In this document: positions 54,918-62,217 of the stretch, in pieces | Numbering within the stretch: the first letter of the stretch is position 1 | Layout of the letters: every line of letters begins with the position of its first letter | DNA from: Streptomyces toyocaensis | GTDB lineage: Bacteria > Actinomycetota > Actinomycetes > Streptomycetales > Streptomycetaceae | DNA: 64,000 bases | Direction of reading: 5' to 3' | NCBI RefSeq assembly: GCF_000725125.1 | Contig: NZ_JFCB01000025.1 | Span: 1-64,000 of the forward strand | Translations under genes and position numbers: made by a program | Notes under the pieces: generated by a model | The model's input: only the letters and a program-made list of their open reading frames with translations | Databases searched by the model: none | Told to the model about the DNA's origin: nothing

Positions 54918-56258
54918 ATGGCCCCGAACCCCACGCACACCGCCCTCTGGCCCGCCCCGTACGCAAGCGGAGCCGTCGACGCGACGGTCCACGTGCCCGG
55001 GTCCAAGTCGGTGACCAACCGCGCCCTCGTGCTCGCCGCGCTCGCCTCCGAGCCGGGCTGGCTGCGCCGCCCGCTGCGCTCGCGCGACACGCTGCTGATG
55101 GCGGGCGCGCTGCGTGCGATGGGCGTGGAGATCGAGGAGACGGTGTCGTCCAGCTCCTCCGTCGCGGGGGGACCGCAGAGCACCGGCGAGGCCTGGCGGG
55201 TGCTCCCCACCGGCCTGCGCGGTCCGGCCACCGTCGACGTCGGCAACGCGGGCACGGTGATGCGGTTCCTGCCCCCGGTCGCCACGCTGGCCGACGGTCC
55301 CGTCCGCTTCGACGGCGACCCCCGCTCGTACGAGCGTCCCCTGAACGGAGTCATCGACGCGCTGCGCCGGCTGGGCGCCCGGATCGACGACGACGACCGC
55401 GGCGCGCTGCCGATGACGGTGCACGGCGGCGGCGCCCTGGACGGCGGCACGGTGGAGGTCGACGCGTCCTCCTCGTCCCAGTTCGTCAGCGCCCTGCTGC
55501 TCTCCGCGCCGCGCTTCAACCAGGGCGTGGAGGTCCGGCACACCGGGGCGACGTTGCCGTCGCTGCCGCACATCCGGATGACCGTCGACATGCTCCGCGC
55601 GGTGGGCGCACAGGTGGACACCCCGGAGTCCGGCGGCGAACCCAACGTCTGGCGGGTGACCCCGGGTGCTCTGCTCGGCCGGGACCTGACCGTCGAACCG
55701 GACCTGTCCAACGCCCAGCCGTTCCTGGCGGCGGCGCTGGTGACCGGTGGCCGGGTCGTCGTCCCGGACTGGCCGGCCCGCACCACCCAGCCGGGTGACC
55801 GGCTGCGGGAGATCTTCACCGAGATGGGCGGTTCCTGCGAGCTGACCGAGTACGGGCTCGTCTTCACCGGGTCCGGCGCGGTCCACGGTATCGACGTGGA
55901 CCTCGGCGAGGTCGGCGAGCTGACGCCGGGCATCGCGGCCGTGGCGGCGCTCGCGGACTCGCCGTCGACCCTGCGGGGCGTGGCCCATCTGCGGCTGCAC
56001 GAGACGGACCGCCTGGCCGCGCTCACCAAGGAGATCAACGAGCTCGGCGGCGACGTCACCGAGACCGCCGACGGCCTGCACATCCGCCCGCGCCGGCTGC
56101 ACGGCGGGGTCTTCCACACCTATGAGGACCACCGCATGGCCACCGCCGGTGCGATCATCGGCCTGGCGGTCGAGGGCGTGCAGATCGAGAACGTGGCGAC
56201 CACGGCGAAGACCCTGCCGGACTTCCCCGAGCTGTGGACCGGGATGCTCGGGGCGTAG
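54918..56258 (+). CDS. aroA: 3-phosphoshikimate 1-carboxyvinyltransferase (EPSP synthase)
   Basis: Sixth step of the shikimate pathway, shikimate-3-P plus PEP to EPSP. The 446-residue protein has [17 protein letters not shown] (Lys), [13 protein letters not shown] (PEP loop), [12 protein letters not shown], and [13 protein letters not shown] near the end. It contains a short insert ([18 protein letters not shown]) near residue 80. The ATG at 54918 follows a TATAGAG -10-like sequence only 14 bases away. rsgA follows after 9 bases, so they are co-transcribed. Confidence 0.96.
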   Translation: MAPNPTHTALWPAPYASGAVDATVHVPGSKSVTNRALVLAALASEPGWLRRPLRSRDTLLMAGALRAMGVEIEETVSSSSSVAGGPQSTGEAWRVLPTGLRGPATVDVGNAGTVMRFLPPVATLADGPVRFDGDPRSYERPLNGVIDALRRLGARIDDDDRGALPMTVHGGGALDGGTVEVDASSSSQFVSALLLSAPRFNQGVEVRHTGATLPSLPHIRMTVDMLRAVGAQVDTPESGGEPNVWRVTPGALLGRDLTVEPDLSNAQPFLAAALVTGGRVVVPDWPARTTQPGDRLREIFTEMGGSCELTEYGLVFTGSGAVHGIDVDLGEVGELTPGIAAVAALADSPSTLRGVAHLRLHETDRLAALTKEINELGGDVTETADGLHIRPRRLHGGVFHTYEDHRMATAGAIIGLAVEGVQIENVATTAKTLPDFPELWTGMLGA

Positions 56259-56267
56259 GGGTTCACC

Positions 56268-57278
56268 ATGCGCCGCTACGGCAAGCACACCGACGAGGAC
56301 GACATCCGCTCCCGCCCCAACCGCAAGGGCAACCGGCCGCGCACCCACATCCGGCCCAAGCACGAGGACGCCGCCGAGGGCCTGGTCCTCACCGTGGACC
56401 GGGGCCGGTTGACCTGCCTCGTCGACGACCGTGTCGTACTGGCGATGAAGGCCCGCGAACTGGGCCGCAAGGCGGCCGTGGTGGGCGACCGGGTGGCGAT
56501 CGTGGGCGACCTGTCCGGAAGGAAGGACACCCTCGCGCGGATCGTGCGGATCGAGGAGCGCACGTCGGTGCTGCGGCGCACCGCCGACGACGACGACCCC
56601 TACGAGCGGGTGGTCGTGGCCAACGCCGACCAGCTCGCCGTCGTCACCGCCCTCGCCGATCCCGAGCCCCGCCCGCGGCTGATCGACCGCTGTCTGGTCG
56701 CGGCCTACGACGGCGGGCTCGAGCCGCTGCTGGTACTGACCAAGTCGGACCTGGCTCCGGCCGACAAGCTGCTGGAGCTGTACGGGGACCTCGACATCCC
56801 GTATGTCGTCACCAGCCGCGCCGAGCTGGAGAGCGGTGAGGCGGCGGACCGGGTGCGGGAGCAGCTCGACGGCCGGATCACGGCGTTCGTGGGGCACTCG
56901 GGGGTCGGCAAGACGACCCTGGTGAACGCGCTGGTACCGCAGGAGCGGCGGCGTACGACCGGTCATGTCAACGCGGTGACGGGGCGAGGGCGGCACACCA
57001 CCACGTCCGCGCTGGCACTGCCGTTGTCGGGAGCGGACGGCTGGGTGATCGACACCCCGGGTGTGCGGTCCTTCGGACTCGCCCACGTCGACCCGTCGCG
57101 GGTCATCCACGCCTTCCCCGATCTGGGGCCCGGTACGGAGGGCTGTCCGCGGGCGTGCAGTCACGACGAGCCGGACTGCGCGCTGGACGCCTGGGTGGCG
57201 GACGGTCACGCGGACCCGGCGCGGCTGTACTCGCTGCGCCGGCTGCTGGCGACGCGGGAGCACACCGAGGGCGACTGA
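56268..57278 (+). CDS. rsgA: ribosome small-subunit-dependent GTPase RsgA
   Basis: A circularly permuted GTPase (336 residues) in 30S assembly. An N-terminal OB domain (~40-110) precedes the G domain with permuted motif order: VLTKSDLAP (G4), VGHSGVGKTTLVNAL (P-loop) and IDTPGVRSFG (G3). The C-terminal zinc-binding segment is GCPRACSHDEPDCAL. The N-terminal ~35 residues are basic. It is in the aroA operon (9-base gap), a conserved arrangement in actinobacteria as I recall it. Confidence 0.95.
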   Translation: MRRYGKHTDEDDIRSRPNRKGNRPRTHIRPKHEDAAEGLVLTVDRGRLTCLVDDRVVLAMKARELGRKAAVVGDRVAIVGDLSGRKDTLARIVRIEERTSVLRRTADDDDPYERVVVANADQLAVVTALADPEPRPRLIDRCLVAAYDGGLEPLLVLTKSDLAPADKLLELYGDLDIPYVVTSRAELESGEAADRVREQLDGRITAFVGHSGVGKTTLVNALVPQERRRTTGHVNAVTGRGRHTTTSALALPLSGADGWVIDTPGVRSFGLAHVDPSRVIHAFPDLGPGTEGCPRACSHDEPDCALDAWVADGHADPARLYSLRRLLATREHTEGD

Positions 57279-57396
57279 CCTTCGCGTGTTTGTCGTGCCC
57301 CGCGGACGGTAAGTGCATAATCGCACCGAGCCGGACACGAACCTGCCGAACCTGGCGAAGCGGTCACTGTACGTGGGGCATGCGGGAGGACGACAC

Positions 57397-57720
57397 ATGG
57401 CGTGGCTGCTGGTCATCGTGGCCGGGTTCCTCGAGACCGGTTTCGCCGTGTGCCTGAAGCTGTCGCACGGTTTCACCCGGCTGTGGCCGACCATCGCGTT
57501 CTGCGCGTTCGCCCTGGGCAGCTTCGGGCTGCTGACGCTGGCACTGAAGAAGCTGGACGTGGGGCCCGCGTACGCGGTGTGGACGGGCATCGGGGCGGCG
57601 GGGACGGCGATCTACGGGATGGTGTTCCTCGGCGACCTGGTGTCGACGCTGAAGATCGTGTCGATCACGTTCGTGATCGTCGGTGTGATCGGCCTGCAGC
57701 TCTCGGGGTCCGCGCACTGA
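57397..57720 (+). CDS. SMR-family transporter, SugE/Gdx-like
   Basis: A 107-residue four-helix SMR protein. The conserved substrate-binding Glu13 is in VAGFLETGFAVCLKLSHGFTRL, and DVGPAYAVWTGIGAAG is the SugE/Gdx-type second helix region. SugE/Gdx members export guanidinium (known for the subgroup); Qac-type drug export is less likely from this sequence. It works as a dual-topology dimer, so a single gene is sufficient. ATG 57397 with GGGAGGA upstream. No guanidine riboswitch is obvious in the leader. Confidence 0.92.
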   Translation: MAWLLVIVAGFLETGFAVCLKLSHGFTRLWPTIAFCAFALGSFGLLTLALKKLDVGPAYAVWTGIGAAGTAIYGMVFLGDLVSTLKIVSITFVIVGVIGLQLSGSAH

Positions 57721-57733
57721 GCCCGCGCGGCCC

Positions 57734-58345
57734 CTACGGCACCGGCAGCCGGTGCAGGGCGCCGCGCACCAGGTCGGCGACACCGTTGCCGGCCGGCGGC
57801 GCGGCCACGCAGGACAGGGCGAGGCGGACCACGAGCTCGCAGGACCGGGCCAGTTCCGTGGTGTCGCTCCGCAAGGCGCCCGGTCCGGCCAGGGCGGCGA
57901 CGGCACGGTCACGGACGAGCGCGACGAAGTCGGCGGGTGAGGGCAGCGGGCCGTCGGCGCGGCGCTGCGCGGGCACGGCGGAACGGGACGGCACGGCCGT
58001 CAGGGCCGGGGCGGGCAGGCGTTCGCTCCAGCAGCCGGTGAGCATGGCGCGGACCAGGGCGTTGTCGCGGGCGCTGGAGGCGGTCCACTCGGCGGTCGCG
58101 ATCAGGCGGTCGCGCGGGTCCACGTGGCCGGTGAGGGCGCGGTCGACGCCGGTCAGGAAGCCGTCGGCCTCCCTGCGCACGAGGGCCCTGGCGAGACCGT
58201 CCTTGCTGCCGAACTCGTTGTACAGCGTCTGCCGGGAGACTCCGGCCGCGGCGGCCACGTCCACCATCCGCACCGCGGACCACGGCCGGCGTGCCAGTGC
58301 CGTGCATGCGGCGTCCAGCAGGGATTCCCGCGCTGCAGGCATCAT
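57734..58345 (-). CDS. TetR family transcriptional regulator
   Basis: A 203-residue TetR protein. The HTH is VRMVDVAAAAGVSRQTLYNEFGSKDGLARAL (residues ~25-55). The C-terminal ligand domain is Ala-rich and diverged. The start is one of two consecutive ATGs (58345 or 58342); GGGAGG favours the second. It is convergent with the SMR gene (13-bp gap) and divergent from hisN. It may regulate the transporter, but no operator was located. Confidence 0.88.
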   Translation of the reverse strand: MMPAARESLLDAACTALARRPWSAVRMVDVAAAAGVSRQTLYNEFGSKDGLARALVRREADGFLTGVDRALTGHVDPRDRLIATAEWTASSARDNALVRAMLTGCWSERLPAPALTAVPSRSAVPAQRRADGPLPSPADFVALVRDRAVAALAGPGALRSDTTELARSCELVVRLALSCVAAPPAGNGVADLVRGALHRLPVP

Positions 58346-58470
58346 CGCCTCCCTCGGGGCGGACGGCCGACCCCGCGGTTCAGGTTTGACGCGCCGCCTG
58401 ACCCTGTCAAGGGGTCTCGGTCCCGGCCCCCGCTGGCCCCGCACCGACCTCGGCGGATACCGTTCGTTTC

Positions 58471-59271
58471 ATGCCCGACTACCTCGACGACCTGCGTCTC
58501 GCCCACGTCCTCGCGGACGCCGCCGACGCCGCGACGACGGACCGGTTCAAGGCCCTCGACCTCAAGGTGGAGACGAAACCGGACATGACGCCGGTGAGTG
58601 AGGCGGACAAGGCCGCCGAGGAACTCATCCGCGGCCACCTCCGGCGCGCCCGCCCGAGGGACGCGGTGCTCGGCGAGGAGTACGGGGTGGAGGGCACGGG
58701 GCCGCGCCGCTGGGTGATCGATCCGATCGACGGCACCAAGAACTACGTCCGCGGTGTGCCCGTCTGGGCCACGCTGATCTCCCTCATGGAGGCCGGCGAG
58801 GGGGGGTTCCAGCCGGTCGTGGGGGTGGTGTCCGCTCCGGCGCTGGGCCGCCGCTGGTGGGCCGCGCGGGGGCACGGCTCTTTCGCCGGCCGCAGTCTGT
58901 CGTCGGCCTCCCGGCTGCAGGTCTCCCGCGTCTCCAGGCTCTCCGACGCCTCCTTCGCGTACTCCTCGCTCGGCGGCTGGGAGGAGCAGGGACGGCTGGA
59001 CGGCTTCCTCGACCTGAGCCGCGCGGTGTGGCGCACGCGCGCGTACGGAGACTTCTGGCCGTACATGATGGTCGCCGAGGGATCGGTCGACCTGTGCGCA
59101 GAGCCGGAGTTGTCGCTCTGGGACATGGCGGCCACCGCCATCGTGGTCACGGAGGCCGGCGGCTCGTTCACGGGTCTCGACGGCCGCCCGGGGCCGCACA
59201 GCGGCAACGCCGCGGCCTCGAACGGTCTGCTGCACGACGAGTTGCTGGGGTACCTCAACCAGCGTTACTGA
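58471..59271 (+). CDS. hisN: histidinol-phosphatase, inositol-monophosphatase family
   Basis: A 266-residue FIG/IMPase-fold phosphatase. Metal sites: VLGEEYG (Glu), [15 protein letters not shown] (DPIDGT) and [13 protein letters not shown] (WDxAA). In actinobacteria this paralogue, close to aroA, is the histidinol-phosphate phosphatase of histidine biosynthesis (known for the S. coelicolor orthologue from memory). The sequence alone also allows inositol-phosphatase activity. ATG 58471. Confidence 0.88.
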   Translation: MPDYLDDLRLAHVLADAADAATTDRFKALDLKVETKPDMTPVSEADKAAEELIRGHLRRARPRDAVLGEEYGVEGTGPRRWVIDPIDGTKNYVRGVPVWATLISLMEAGEGGFQPVVGVVSAPALGRRWWAARGHGSFAGRSLSSASRLQVSRVSRLSDASFAYSSLGGWEEQGRLDGFLDLSRAVWRTRAYGDFWPYMMVAEGSVDLCAEPELSLWDMAATAIVVTEAGGSFTGLDGRPGPHSGNAAASNGLLHDELLGYLNQRY

Positions 59272-59441
59272 GCAGGTGGGGTTCCGCGTGCGCGCCCCCA
59301 ATCCGCCGCACGCGCCCCCTTGTTGACCCCCGCTTTACCTGCCACTCTGGGAGTTCCCCCACTTGTGAACTTGTGAAAGCGCGAACGAGCGGGCCCCGTG
59401 GTCCGTGACCTCGCGTTTTCCGGTAGGAGGTGGCTCCATCC

Positions 59442-59843
59442 ATGCTCGTCCGTGACGCCATGAGCACCGTGGTCCTCACCATCGGACCCGCCCACACCCT
59501 CCGGCAGGCCGCCGCCCTGATGTCCGCCCGCAGGGTGGGCGCGGCCGTGGTCCTCGACCCCGAGGGCACCGGCATCGGCATCCTCACCGAACGGGACGTC
59601 CTCAACTCCCTCGGTCTCGGCCAGGATCCGGACGCCGAGCGCGCCCACGCCCACACCACCACCGATGTCGTCTTCGCCACCCCGTCCTGGACCCTCGAGG
59701 AAGCCGCTGTCGCCATGACCCACGGCGGTTTCCGCCATCTGATCGTCCTCGACGGGGGCGGGCCCGCCGGCGTCGTCTCGGTCCGCGACATCATCCGCTG
59801 CTGGGCACCGGAGCGTCAGCGGGCGCAGCAGGTACCCGTGTAG
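59442..59843 (+). CDS. CBS-domain pair protein
   Basis: A 133-residue protein of two CBS motifs (VRDAMSTVVLTIGPAHTLRQA...GILTERDVL and TTTDVVFATPSWTLEEAAVAM...GVVSVRDII), a Bateman module that binds adenosyl nucleotides. It has no catalytic partner domain. The ATG at 59442 follows TAGGAGGTGG with a long spacing. The 170-bp leader carries a perfect tandem 8-mer, ACTTGTGA (59361-59376), possibly regulatory. Downstream is a strong terminator. Confidence 0.9.
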   Translation: MLVRDAMSTVVLTIGPAHTLRQAAALMSARRVGAAVVLDPEGTGIGILTERDVLNSLGLGQDPDAERAHAHTTTDVVFATPSWTLEEAAVAMTHGGFRHLIVLDGGGPAGVVSVRDIIRCWAPERQRAQQVPV

Positions 59844-59854
59844 CGACACGCGGA

Positions 59855-59886
59855 ACGGGCCGGACTCCCTGGGGAGTCCGGCCCGT
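59855..59886. terminator. bidirectional terminator between CBS gene and catalase
   Basis: A perfect 14-bp inverted repeat (ACGGGCCGGACTCC 59855-59868, loop CTGG, mirror 59873-59886) between convergent genes. Confidence 0.88.
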
Positions 59887-59913
59887 CGATCGACAAGCGG
59901 TCCAGCGCTGGAA

Positions 59914-61365
59914 TCAGCCGCGCAGGGCCTGGACCGCGGCCTCCAGCCGCTTGCCGAAGTCCTCGTCCGCCTGACGGAAGTTGTTGATCGCACGGTCGGC
60001 GATGTCGTCGCGCGTCACCCCCGAGATGGCGTTCGCCAGGTTGTTCACCAGGCGCTCCTTCTCGTCCTCCGACATCAGCCGGTACAGGTTGCCCGCCTGG
60101 ACGAAGTCGTTGTCCTCGGCGTGGACGGGCGTGACCGTCTCACCGGTGACACCGGTGACCGGCACGGGCTGCCACAGCGGACGGTCCGTCTGGAAGGGGC
60201 CGCCGAAGCTGTTCGGCTCGTAGTTCTTCGCGCCCTTGTGACGGCCGTCGTACAGGTAGCCGTCACGGGAGTGGGTGCGCGCCTCGGTGGCGTGCGGACG
60301 GTTCACCGGCAGGTGGTCGGCGTTGATGCCGACGCGGTAGCGGTGGGCGTCGCCGTAGGCGAAGAGGCGGCCCTGGAGCATCTTGTCCGGGGAGGGACCG
60401 ATGCCCGGCACGAAGTGGGCGGGGCTGAAGATCGACTGCTCGACCTCCGCGAAGATGTTCTCCGGGTTGCGGTTGAGCTCCAGCTTGCCGAACTCGATCA
60501 GCGGGTAGTCGGCGTGCGGCCAGACCTTGGTCAGGTCGAACGGGTTGAAGCGGTAGGTGGCCGCCTCGGCCGCCGGCATCACCTGGACGTAGACGGTCCA
60601 GGACGGGAAGTCGCCGCGCTCGATGGCCTCGCGCAGGTCCCGCTGGTGGGAGTCGGGGTCCTTGCCCGCGAGGATCTCGGCCTCCTCGGCGGTCAGGTTC
60701 TTGATGCCCTGGTCCGTCTTGAAGTGGTACTTGACCCAGAAGGCCTCGCCGGCCTCGTTGTTCCACTGGTAGGTGTGCGAGCCGAAACCGTCCATGTGGC
60801 GATACGACGCCGGGATGCCGCGGTCACCGAACAGCCAGGTCACCTGGTGCGTGGACTCGGGCGACAGGCCCCAGAAGTCGAAGACGTTGTCCGCCTCCTG
60901 CGAACCGGTGTACGGGTCGCGCTTCTGGGTGTGGATGAAGTCCGGGAACTTGATCGCGTCGCGGATGAAGAACACCGGGGTGTTGTTGCCGACGAGGTCG
61001 TAGTTGCCCTCCTCGGTGTAGAACTTCAGCGCGAAGCCGCGCGGGTCGCGCACGGCGTCCGCGGCGCCCAGGTTGCCGGCCACCGTCGAGAAGCGCAGGA
61101 AGGTCTCCGTCTGCTTGCCGACCTCGGAGAGGAACGTGGCGCGCGTGTACTTCGTGACGTCGGCCGTCACCGTGAAGGTGCCGTACGCACCCGCGCCGCG
61201 GGCGTGCACCACACGCTCCGGGATGCGCTCCCGGTTGAAGTGGGCCAGCTTCTCCAGGAGGAGCTGGTCCTGCACGAGGACCGGGCCACCGACGCCCGCC
61301 GTCTCGCTGTTCTGGTTGTCGGCCACCGGAGCACCGGCCTCCGTAGTAAGCGGCCCCTGCGTCAC
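59914..61365 (-). CDS. katA: monofunctional heme catalase (clade 3, CatA-like)
   Basis: A 483-residue small-subunit catalase that breaks down hydrogen peroxide. Active-site His is in [13 protein letters not shown], Asn in [13 protein letters not shown], and the heme-ligand Tyr in [29 protein letters not shown] is conserved. The GTG at 61365 is chosen because GGAGG lies six bases upstream and [11 protein letters not shown] matches my memory of CatA; ATGs at 61383 and 61395 are alternatives. The divergent Fur-family gene is the probable regulator (CatR/FurA-type pair). Confidence 0.94.
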   Translation of the reverse strand: MTQGPLTTEAGAPVADNQNSETAGVGGPVLVQDQLLLEKLAHFNRERIPERVVHARGAGAYGTFTVTADVTKYTRATFLSEVGKQTETFLRFSTVAGNLGAADAVRDPRGFALKFYTEEGNYDLVGNNTPVFFIRDAIKFPDFIHTQKRDPYTGSQEADNVFDFWGLSPESTHQVTWLFGDRGIPASYRHMDGFGSHTYQWNNEAGEAFWVKYHFKTDQGIKNLTAEEAEILAGKDPDSHQRDLREAIERGDFPSWTVYVQVMPAAEAATYRFNPFDLTKVWPHADYPLIEFGKLELNRNPENIFAEVEQSIFSPAHFVPGIGPSPDKMLQGRLFAYGDAHRYRVGINADHLPVNRPHATEARTHSRDGYLYDGRHKGAKNYEPNSFGGPFQTDRPLWQPVPVTGVTGETVTPVHAEDNDFVQAGNLYRLMSEDEKERLVNNLANAISGVTRDDIADRAINNFRQADEDFGKRLEAAVQALRG

Positions 61366-61421
61366 GTACGCCTCCTGCGACATTGAACGACCCATCTGTT
61401 CCTTGGCTAAAGCCGAGCTCG

Positions 61422-61449
61422 ATCCTACAATGGACAATGTCTAAGTCAA
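61422..61449 (-). promoter_or_regulatory. catalase promoter with candidate Fur-family operator
   Basis: On the minus strand TTGACT (61449-61444) and TAGGAT (61427-61422) are 16 bases apart. The spacer contains ATTGTCCATTGT, an AT-rich repeat. This is the only AT-rich interval of the 144-bp intergenic region and is a plausible site for the divergent regulator. Confidence 0.6.
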
Positions 61450-61509
61450 GGAAAGCTCCAAAGTCACACCCGTTCGGGACCTGGTCCCCCTGCTGTTAGG
61501 CTGGTGCCT

Positions 61510-61926
61510 ATGAGTGACCTTCTGGAACGGCTCCGCGGACGTGGATGGCGGATGACCGCGCAGCGCCGTGTCGTGGCCGAGGTCCTCGACGGCGAACACG
61601 TCCACCTGACGGCCGACGAGGTGCACGCGAGGGCTGTCGTGAAGCTGCCCGAGATCTCCCGGGCGACCGTCTACAACACCCTGGGCGAGCTGGTCTCGCT
61701 CGGCGAGGTGCTCGAGGTCGCCACGGACAAGCGGGCCAAGCGCTACGACCCCAACGCCCACCGCCCGCACCACCACCTGGTGTGCGCGCAGTGCGGGGCG
61801 ATCCGCGACGTCCACCCGACCGGCAACCCGCTGGCCGACCTCCCCGACACGGAGCGCTTCGGCTTCACGGTCTCCGACGTGGAAGTGACCTACCGCGGCG
61901 TCTGCCCGAACTGCGCGGCGGCCTAG
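61510..61926 (+). CDS. catR: Fur family peroxide regulator, CatR/PerR-like
   Basis: A 138-residue Fur-family repressor. HTH: ISRATVYNTLGELV. Metal sites: HRPHHHLVCAQCG (regulatory His cluster and CxxC) and CPNC at the C-terminus, so two CxxC pairs hold structural zinc. The divergent catalase suggests peroxide sensing as for CatR of S. coelicolor (known), although PerR, FurA and Zur cannot be separated by these motifs alone. ATG 61510 with a weak SD. Confidence 0.88.
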   Translation: MSDLLERLRGRGWRMTAQRRVVAEVLDGEHVHLTADEVHARAVVKLPEISRATVYNTLGELVSLGEVLEVATDKRAKRYDPNAHRPHHHLVCAQCGAIRDVHPTGNPLADLPDTERFGFTVSDVEVTYRGVCPNCAAA

Positions 61927-61987
61927 ACCGCACCGCCCGGCCCCGGGGCCCCGGCTGCGCCGGGCTCGCTCCCGGGCCGGAAAACAC

Positions 61988-62021
61988 CGAGGGCCGGAAC
62001 CCTTTCGGATTCCGGCCCTCG
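61988..62021 (-). terminator. terminator of the tRNA-Met gene
   Basis: CGAGGGCCGGAA (61988-61999) pairs with TTCCGGCCCTCG (62010-62021). On the minus strand it is followed by GTGTTTTCC and lies 8 bases after the tRNA. It may also end the catR transcript. Confidence 0.8.
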
Positions 62022-62028
62022 ATTTCAG

Positions 62029-62102
62029 TAGCGGGGACAGGATTTGAACCTGCGACCTCTGGGTTATGAGCCCAGCGAGCTACCGAGCTGCTCCACCCCG
62101 CG
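62029..62102 (-). tRNA. initiator tRNA-Met (anticodon CAT)
   Basis: A 74-nt cloverleaf on the minus strand. Acceptor CGCGGGG pairs with CCCCGC except at position 1, where C faces U, the unpaired end typical of initiator tRNA. The anticodon stem has three G-C pairs (GGG-CTCATAA-CCC), the initiator signature. The T-loop is GGTTCAAATCC. CCA is not encoded. It stands alone with its own terminator. Confidence 0.95.
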
Positions 62103-62217
62103 GCGATGACCGCAACGTTACGTCAAGACGCGCGAAGGAAGCAAATCCTTTCACCGGGGCCGCTCGGGCCCCGCGGCACAGGGCCGCGGAACCCGCCCCG
62201 GCCGGCCCCGCACGGGG

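Noticed and set aside
57279-57396. Possible guanidine riboswitch before the SugE-like gene
   Set aside because: No paired ACGR hairpins (mini-ykkC) or ykkC core could be found in the leader.
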